A stretch of 64,000 nt of DNA, taken from assembly GCA_011800805.1 (NCBI GenBank), contig MPNW01000100.1, positions 1 to 64,000 of the forward strand, in the 5' to 3' direction. Shown here piece by piece: positions 57,250 to 64,000 of the stretch. The notes under the pieces are model-generated. The model saw only the letters and a program-made list of their open reading frames with translations. It made no database searches and was not told where the DNA came from. Within the stretch, counting starts at the first letter, position 1. Every line of letters begins with the position of its first letter. The position numbers and the translations under genes were made by a program. Origin of the DNA: Hirudo medicinalis. Lineage: Eukaryota; Annelida; Clitellata; Hirudinida; Hirudinidae.

Positions 57250-60200
57250 TTCACAGAATATTCTGATTATGTAGATAAAAGAAAGAACCTTCTTTGGTAC
57301 AGATGCTGGAATGTAAGGAAGCATATTACACAACAGGTGAAGTGTGCAAGTCAGCATGGAACTAGTAAAAATTCATTTCAATTTTTGATGTCAAATTGTC
57401 AATATATTTAAATGACCAGAATTTAAAAAAAAAACAAATAATCTGAAAATTCATCTCCAAAAATACTTTAATAATAATGATGATGACGAAGATGATGATG
57501 GTGATAATAATAACAATAATAAATTTGAGTGCCATAAGCGTAACACCAGAGGTCCCTTGGTTCTTGTTTTTTATACAGTTTCTCAAGGGATAATATAATG
57601 ACAGGCAAAATTGCACAAATGAATTTATAAATGCAATAAATATCTTTCAAATTTCTCATAAAATAAGAATATTAATAATATTTAAAATAATCACTTGTTG
57701 TTTTCATATTTCTTCAGAAGTTTCAAGAAAATTTCAAACGGCAGATTCTCAATACTCAGCCAAGATAGCTCATCCAAGTCATCATCCTCAATTGGACAAA
57801 GTAATAAAGTAAATAATATCATTACATCATCACTATTGCTGTTCATGTTGTTACCTGCTTAGGTCTCCATGGCTCCTTGTTGAGGAGTATAACCATGGCC
57901 CCTTTTCGCAATGCCAATGCAGGATATAAGCTGATATTTTCAGGGATTTCCTTTTCAAAATTCTGACATAGAGTAATGAATTTCTTAATTACTAAAAATT
58001 ATCATCCATAGGCCAAGTTTTTTAAGTTTTAAAATGTTGTTGGAAGAATTTTATGGCGACATAGCTTATATTTCAGCTTAACATTTGGAATGTATGTTCA
58101 GAGTCATATTATAAATATTATAACCTACACATAATAGATAGCTACAGATAGCATTTGGCTTTGGAGCCACAATAGGACTCAATCCTCAGAGTACCGACCC
58201 CTGAATGTTTCGACAAAGAAAATCAGCTCGAGGGTTAGTCTTAAGGGAATGACAATCTGGACTACCCAAACCATATTTCCGAGCTAGTTATGAGTCTATG
58301 GGATAATATGCACATATTTATTTGCTGTAGACAAAAATACATGCAGTAAAACATCTTTATAAAGAACATCTCTAACAAAATATTTGTTACAACAAAACTA
58401 CTTTACAGTCCTGGCCAAATCTCAATAATTTGTGTGTTAAAAATATTCTCGTCAATGAATTTTCTCAATAGCCAAACAAAAAGCATTTCGGTTCCCACAT
58501 AATTTAAACCCCCATATAATAAAAATAAACATTTTTTTTTGTTTTTAAATCAAAAGGTTATAAAAAATTTAAATTTTTGTCTTACAAAACGATTTTTGTG
58601 GATTCTTGATTTTTTTAAAGCTTGCCCTTTTAAAAAAAATAATTACAAAAATAAGCATTTTAAGGGATTTAGTCAAATTTGAAAAAAAATCAGTTTTCGT
58701 GGAATTCAGAAAGAATCCATCATCATTGGCTAAGTTTTTCAGTTCTGTTTGGACTCAGCCATGGGTTCAATATTGCTCCCTTTGAGTATAATCAGCAGTC
58801 TAATGTAAGCTTATTCTAAGATGAGGTTCTACACATATTATTTATCTGTCACAGGTGCCACAAAAACGTGTTTGTTATCCTAGGAGATTAGATTACATTT
58901 GTAAGATGAATTGTGACTGAAAATTAAATCTTATTATAAATGTCATGACTCACAATTTCACCATTCCTCTCAAAGAAGATAGTGCTCTTCTCTGAGTTGA
59001 ATTCAATTCTCCATTTCAATTTTTCTTTTGGTTTGATGGCTGGTTTAAAAGCCTTGGCATCATAATTGCCCTCATGAATTCTAAACAGTTTGGTTGTGGA
59101 ATAAGACTGATTTAACACATGTCAAACATTATTTGTCTCACTTTTCCAAATTTAATTTCAATTAATCAAATTTCCAAGGCAAGTCCTAAGTATTAATACA
59201 TTCATAAAAGTCTATCAATTGTCTAATTTATCAAAATATTGTTGCAAACCCTCCACTTTCTCCATGGAATGCCAGACTCCATGGTTCGAATCCAGGAAGC
59301 TGAGAACAATGATTGAAGCCCTTACCTACAAGTCCCACGTAAATTTCCATGTTCTTACCATCGAGGACCTCTGAAATTTTAATCTTCTTATGTTATGTAA
59401 TATTCACAAATAAATAATTCTAAACCATATTAAAGCCCAGTAAAGGCAACCATCACCTACTAGAAGAGGCTTAACGCAGACAATAATATAAAAGTATGCA
59501 GAGTGGGCTGCGTTCCTGCACGTGATGGTAAAGGCAGCAGTCGTAATGTGTCTGTCATGTTCGCAACCCAGCCTGCACCGCCAAGGAGCATCCTCAGGTG
59601 GAGGCACTATATAAATGGTGAAGCAATTAAAAAGTGCCTTCACATCCTATTCAGATGCTGATGCACTCAAAAGATCTAAAAAAAAGTCTAAATATCAAAC
59701 TTTTGATGTATTTCACGGACAAGAATTTATGTATCTTAAAACCAATTTTAATTGAAACATTATTAATGTAATAGTCAACCAATTTCGAAGGAAGGGTATT
59801 CTTTGGATAGAGGCTCCACAGCTACAACTTTGGCCATTTCTGAAGATTTGCAACTAGACAAATAAATGGGGATAATCTAAAAAAATATACAGAATTTTAG
59901 TCAAAGATCAAAACCGTAGTTCACATCAAAACTCCAGTATCTTCATTCAGAAAGGCATTTGAGAAAGTGGAGAAGTTGAATTTGTTCATGTGCTTTTTCA
60001 GAGCTTTATGGCTCTGAAATAGAGATTATAGTAAAAGAGGAGGTGGTATAAGATAATAATAAAATAAACAATTAATGACATTATTCACCTTACAAGCAGT
60101 AGCACAGGATAGAAATAATAAAGATTCCATCTGTAGGTCATCTGAACCTTCTTCCTCTATTTTATTCTAAAAATGGATCAAATGAATCAAATCCTAATTC

Positions 60201-63200
60201 ATGCTACCATTAATATGTTAATGTTTGTAATATTGTAACTTTAATCAATATTAGAATCATGTCAACCAAATTAAAGATCTCCTAATTCATCAATGAGGCA
60301 GAGTCACATCTCCAGGACAATCACCAAATTGTAAAAGTAAAGTTTGTGCCCACTAAGTCAATCAAATAAAATAAAATAAAATAAATCAAATAATAGTAAA
60401 TGGAATAAGTCAATCAAAACAGTTATCAAAGTAACTCACAGTGAACTCAACCAAAAGTAATGGCAATGACAGTCCATAAAATCCAACCCCAACATTGCTC
60501 AATTGACCTCGTGTGGAAATGAACTTCACAAGAATTTTCTGAGCAGACAAAAACAATTGTATTACTTAATCCCAATTGAGAGTCAACATGTAAACCTCTA
60601 ATTACCTTCCCAAAGATGGGCTGATCAAAACTGAAGTTCAACTCCCTCCTCAAAATAAAAATGTTAATGCAGCAACAACAATAATTTATTAAAACAACAC
60701 TAACTTAGAATCAAGGTGCTTGAGACAATGATGTGCAACACTGTCAACATAGTTCTTAAAAATAAGTTGCACTTACTTTGAATCGAAGGCAGTAAAAGTG
60801 ACCAAAAGTTGAAGCCCTCTTAAAGTATCACAAAATCAAATGAGAAAGTCTAATCACACAAAACATTTATCAAAACACTTACAAATCTTCTTCAGTGCAC
60901 CTTGACAAGCCATTGCCAAGGTCATCAATTTTGAAGTTCTCACTAGCAAACAAATGAATTAAAACAAAATTATAATATGACAAAATTTTAATTTTATCTC
61001 CTCATCATGCATGATTAAAGTTCTTTATTTAGTTACTAATTGTTGCTAAAAAAATAAACGGTTGCTAAGTTATTTTCAAAATAATTTTTTATAAATAAGT
61101 TTTTAATTCACAAGCGCTAAAGAAATTCATGGACTTTTAATTAATAAAATGACTGCTTGTATATAGTATCAAAGAGATTTCCAACAAGTTGAAGTGCTAA
61201 ATTTTTCACAAAGTCACTGAAACTTGTGAATACAGTAAAAGATAGTCATTCAATATTTTAAGACTTATGCATACCTCTTGCAAACAAACACTTCTACCAC
61301 TTGAGGAATCTCCTGACCGACCTTGGAGAGAAAACAGTAAAACAACTCTAAACATAAAATGGTTACAATTTCTTAAGAGAATGATAAAAGCCAATAATCA
61401 ATAATGTCAAAAAGTGACTGGAACAAAGGCAAGGCTAACAATCTTCTAAAAAAAAAAAAGACAAGATTGATTTATTTTGAAATTTCAAAGTTCTAAGTAA
61501 TTTCAAAGAATTAAGCTTTCTATGATCAAGTAGACTAAAGATGAAAAGTATTTAAGCAAAGATAATCAAAATATAAACATTAAAACAATCAAAATATATC
61601 AATAAGAATAACTATTGTATATTATACGAAACAAACCATAATTTTCAGATGTTTTATGGCAAGCTGAGCATTCACTTGACCCAAGATATGCAAAGATGTA
61701 CTGTTGAACTGAGATGCATATCCTAAATAAAAAACAAAATGAATTTGCGTATGAAAAATATGCCTCATCGATATTGTTAGTATTCAAAATTAGGTACTGT
61801 AAATGTTGACATCTGATGTTGATCTTTAATAATTCCAATGTAATTCAAAATAATGCATAAATAATATTTTATTCTTAATATTACTATCATTACCATCATC
61901 ATTATCATTGCAAGTATCATTATCAATCATTATCATTATCATTACTGCTATTATTAATAGTAGTAGTAGTTTTAATCTAGCAATATTAATAATAAAAATT
62001 ACAGTATTAGTAATAATAATTATACAGACAGATGAGTAAGAGCCATAACTTACCAAAATATGATTAATATATCACTGTTAATATTGCTTAATTACTGTAA
62101 ATAACATATCATATACAATTTTATTATTATTATTAATGTTATTATTATTATTATTATTATTAATTATTATTATATCATTATTATTATATTCACTATGTCA
62201 TGTAGCTTCCAAGAAGATAAGCAAGATCCATAAGTGACCAAAAAGTTAACTACCAACATATTCTGAGATATATTGATTCATTACCCCACCAAAATCCAAC
62301 TTAATTAAGTTATGGGACATTGTACAAACTGCAAATCTTATCAGGAAGAGAGGCGTGCTGCACGACTCCATCACTTTCTATTCTTATTTCTTCCAACAAG
62401 AAACCTAAAAAAGATGAGAAATTATTTTTTTGTATTTTTTATTCTTATTTAGCTGATCTTTTGAGTGCCTTATACATCCAAATAGTAGGCGAAGGTGGTG
62501 CAGGCTGGATTGCAAACACAACTCATTATTCTTATTTACATTTTCAAATGGATGTTGACAGCCTCTTGGGTTTTAAGACTGTTGCTGCACACAGGAATTC
62601 ATCCCAATTAACCAACCCACATGCTATTAATTTCTTAGGCTGATAGTTAATATCACGACAAATATTTACCAAATAAAACCAAATATAAATTTGGTATCTA
62701 TTGAGCCCCATTGTTTGTAAAAAAAAATACAATTATTAATAATTAGACACAACTTACTTTCCTTCTGAAATATTTGATTCCTGGCAGATTTTAACTTTTT
62801 TATCAATGGAGATGCAGTAGGAAGTGGGTCTTCACAAAAACAGATATTGTTGAAATGTCCACATAAATTAATGTCACTAATGTTAAAGTTGTAAAGTTCT
62901 ACCTGACAGGATGATACTGAGAATCTTGAAAACATCACCACAAGCAAATTCTACCCAAAGGTGAACCTCTTGTGCATCTGTCACTCTAAAAAAAAATCAA
63001 TGAATGCTTGAGATACAAAATCATTTGACAAATAAGAAAGATCAATCTAATATCTCAGACTCAAAATGCATGAACAAACCTGGTCAGTTGATGTGACAAG
63101 GATCTCAGCTCATCAACAACCCCTTTCAAGAAGGTACCAGAACTGGATAATTTGCTGGATGTTAATGTGCGATTACCACTCAGTTGAAAGAAGTCCAAAT

Positions 63201-64000
63201 GACTAAGAGCCCATCTATCAAAAGCATCACGAAATATAAATATTTACCTATACCTGACCAACATCATCATTGCCATTATCACCTGATGTGATTCAGTGCT
63301 TCCTCTGCCAAGCCTGGGTTGACAGCCACCAGAGCTGATGATATGGAACCAATGAACTTTAAAAGCCAAATGTATAAGACTGAGGCTAGATCATTTGAAT
63401 CATTTTCTGTTCTGTCAAGCCTTCATCAGATATGAAATTGAATAATCACGATAATAAATTTTCATAACTTTTAGAAATATCACTCACTCATATTTTTGTA
63501 TTTCTACTGGAGATTCTTCCGAAATATTTGACTTGCCTGTCTTCTTGAATGCTTTGAAAAAATAATAAGTACCAGTGAATTCAGAGTATGCCAATGTGAG
63601 TCTCCTCTGCACTAACTTCTGCAATAGAACTCATGCAATAAGACTCCTAAAATGCTTGTTCTCAGCTCAAATTTGTCCACAAGTTTCCTGCTAAATTTGG
63701 GCAGCAGATTCTTGAACTCGCAACGATTTCGATATGAAAACTGAAATTTATGGTAAATTCATTTAAACCTGATGTACAAAATTGTAACTTATCTTAAACT
63801 CAAAAAGATATATTGCTTTTGTTGAAAAAGTAATCTAGACTAACATCAACAATTTTTTCAAGAGGGGAATTCTGAGAAGCATCAAAGACATCAATAGGAC
63901 CTAAAATATTGTCAATACAGCTTTAATATGTCAAACTAGCTGAGCAATTCAATTTTTTGAAAAGCCAACCTGGTATCACTGTAGAATAAGAAAAAGAATT
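39860..64000 (-). CDS. ZZEF1: ZZEF1 orthologue (ZZ-type and EF-hand protein), 5' partial
   Basis: Many short minus-strand exons keep a ZZEF1-like order. 5'-most blocks: PIDVFDASQNSPLEKIVD (about 63846-63899); SALVAVNPGLAEEALNHIR (ends 63283); LKGVVDELRSLSHQLT (63083-63214); FACGDVFKILSIIL (about 62906-62985); FNSTSLHILGQVNAQLAIKH (about 61640-61720); KILVKFISTRGQLSNVG (60432-60538). Middle: KLKWRIEFNSEKSTIFFERN (about 58940-59110), exons through 55-58 kb, RPRLQFTGFVMSLQAF (53233-53340), and a Glu/Lys-rich segment (51660-51950). Then tandem ZZ exons at 49442-49979. C-terminal blocks: WKCLISRVGEK-type segment near 45800-45950, IPLNVPFSLLGIMES (45000-45130), GQFLVMRKVMSKEL (ends 41081), 39949-40126, and a last 18-nt exon encoding LISTP. 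Vertebrate ZZEF1 is about 2960 residues and its ZZ pair binds histone H3 tails. EF-hand and DOC exons must lie beyond 64000. Several middle exons are approximate. Confidence 0.75.
41975..42310 (+). repeat. Composite repeat, first copy
   Basis: Order: AAGAACTCCTCCCAAAG, GACTTGAAATTTGCATATG, TCATTCTCTATGCC, TTTCACCTTTTTCTAA, GAGAGCTACTGAAAGCAAGG, then a tRNA-like module (GTTTAAGACTTCGCATCTCA, GATTCGAGCC), then CAGTTCTTTATTC and ATAAATAAAATTAATTATAA. The same order is repeated at 42412-42775 with scattered differences. Confidence 0.75.
42412..42775 (+). repeat. Composite repeat, second copy with better tRNA-like module
   Basis: Starts AATTCACAAGAACTCCCAAA. Its tRNA-like part (about 42602-42678) begins GAGCTCCCGCACGGTCTAATG and has GGTTCGAGTCCCGTTGCAGG. 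It matches the SINE at 18337 and keeps a good B box. The end has GGATGAATAAAATTAATTAT. The anticodon stem pairs poorly, so it is not called a tRNA gene. It lies in a ZZEF1 intron. Confidence 0.7.
43706..43732 (+). repeat. Short telomere-like interstitial repeat
   Basis: TTGGGTTAGGGCTAGGGTTA then GGTTAG: about four degenerate TTAGGG units in a ZZEF1 intron. It is too short to be more than an interstitial relic. Confidence 0.7.
46475..46645 (+). repeat. SINE-like family A copy, GCCTCTGATGC tail type
   Basis: CGCTTCGTTCCTGCATGTGG, then GGCGACAGTCATAATGCGTC and GTGTTTGAAACAC, then CTATGTAAATGGCTGACAAC and ACCTCTGATGCTAAGTATATG. It has the same tail class as 8681 and 48765. Confidence 0.6.
46690..47640 (+). 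pseudogene. L2/CR1-like reverse-transcriptase relic, antisense in ZZEF1 intron
   Basis: Fragments in shifting frames: ANYRPISNLSNISKLLERLI; FGIDGLVLSWLHSYLSNRSQ then HVKLGNHTSSS; AGVPRALSEDPYLSPPLLYI (G-V-P-Q-G-S-V-L-G-P in active copies); FLQFNLQKYEIMFIGS; LPLDKT then LSHLYYCNS; and, at 47520-47640, WNDLPP-like then LFKHQLKTHLFK. These are RT palm, thumb and C-terminal motifs of L2/CR1-group LINEs. Multiple stops and deletions, including loss of the YxDD box, make it inactive. Confidence 0.75.
48188..48232 (+). mobile_element. Partial copy of the 35317 hAT-type element
   Basis: CAGGGCTGCCAACAGAAATG then TCAGGCCCCTAAACTATCTT resembles the left end of 35317-35692. No matching right end was found nearby, so it is truncated or the element extends unrecognised. 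Confidence 0.5.
48765..48930 (+). repeat. SINE-like family A copy, GCCTCTGATGC tail type
   Basis: GTTGGCTCGGAGGGTTGCAT, then GTTATGTTCACAACCCATCT, then CTATGTAAATGGTTAACAAA and GCCTCTGATGCTATGC with GGCACCACATAAATGAAC. The GGGTTGC/ACAACCC head complementarity is kept. Confidence 0.6.
49442..49979 (-). other. ZZEF1: Tandem ZZ zinc-finger exons of ZZEF1
   Basis: First ZZ exon 49765-49979: acceptor TTATTCAG in phase 0, 215 nt, with CDFC, then CTEC, then CTKC, then the HMPYH pair. Second ZZ exon 49442-49555: begins HVCKGCTGAILN, then CNQC and CTGC, ending FNHE with a GTGAGT donor. The next exon supplies HSSDH. The two exons join in phase 2 to give MVLLKHVCKGC. Both fingers keep the four Cys pairs and the His pair of cross-brace ZZ domains. 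Spacing between fingers is minimal, as in vertebrate ZZEF1, where the second finger reads histone H3. Confidence 0.85.
57205..57248 (+). repeat. (AAT)n microsatellite
   Basis: About 12 AAT units after a GATGATG run, in a ZZEF1 intron. Confidence 0.9.
59495..59690 (+). repeat. SINE-like family A copy, GGCACTTAAAAGATC tail type
   Basis: GAGTGGGCTGCGTTCCTGCA, then GTCGTAATGTGTC, CATGTTCGCAACCCAGCCTG, CTATATAAATGGTGAAGC, AAAAAGTGCCTTCACATCC and CACTCAAAAGATC. It is the best-preserved copy of this tail class and matches 13575-13745 along its length. Confidence 0.7.
61870..62170 (+). repeat. ATT/ATC microsatellite cluster
   Basis: Runs of ATC/ATT trinucleotides (61880-62020) and a (TTA)n tract at 62120-62165, within a ZZEF1 intron. 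Confidence 0.85.
62452..62540 (-). repeat. Inverted, shortened SINE-like family A copy
   Basis: Plus strand reads GATCTTTTGAGTGCCTTATA, then GGTGGTGCAGGCTGGATTGC and AAACACAACTCATTAT. This is the reverse complement of the family A tail and head with the middle missing. Confidence 0.55.

Noticed and set aside
1..64000. CRISPR arrays, operons, phage or plasmid features
   Set aside because: The spliced gene structure and retroelement content are eukaryotic. No regularly spaced direct repeats with unique spacers were seen.

Overview
The window is animal nuclear DNA. It is AT-rich and its genes are split into many short exons with GT-AG introns. It contains non-LTR retrotransposon remnants, tRNA-derived SINEs, hAT-type DNA transposon debris and many AAT/GTT microsatellites. 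Gene content (a giant-ankyrin-like tail, an SLC5 transporter, a TBC1D8/9 RabGAP, a ZZEF1 orthologue) suggests an invertebrate metazoan, probably bilaterian. I cannot place it more precisely. There is nothing prokaryotic: no operons and no CRISPR. Family calls rest on remembered protein families and were not searched. Exon junctions were read by eye from splice signals and checked for reading-phase agreement.

Layout, left half. (1) 1-4181 (+): 3' exons of an ankyrin-like giant gene. (2) 5350-6420: decayed hAT transposon. (3) 7107-7937 (+): double-hotdog thioesterase-like exon, first exon not found. (4) 9070-16842 (+): complete 15-exon SLC5 sodium-coupled solute transporter model, 606 aa, with transposon remnants in its introns. 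(5) 17108-17698 (-): two-exon gene for an unrecognised 161-aa protein. (6) 18323-21300: a SINE with target-site duplication next to a dead LINE that shares its 3' tail motif. (7) 21845-26309 (-): five-exon single-pass membrane glycoprotein, about 524 aa, of uncertain family.

Layout, right half. (8) 26977-38221 (-): TBC1D8/9-type RabGAP, complete in 28 phase-consistent exons, 1142 aa, with two apparent GC-AG introns. (9) 39860 to beyond 64000 (-): a ZZEF1 orthologue with tandem ZZ fingers; its N-terminal exons lie outside the window. Introns of (8) and (9) carry most of the repeat families.

The host genes look like unrelated neighbours rather than a pathway. The most interesting material is the repeat biology: a LINE/SINE pair sharing a tail, a duplicated composite repeat around a tRNA-like module, a multi-copy hairpin-headed SINE-like family with two tail types, and a hAT-type non-autonomous element with a clear target duplication. 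Two very short, in-frame, stop-free introns whose retention would insert hydrophobic residues also stand out.
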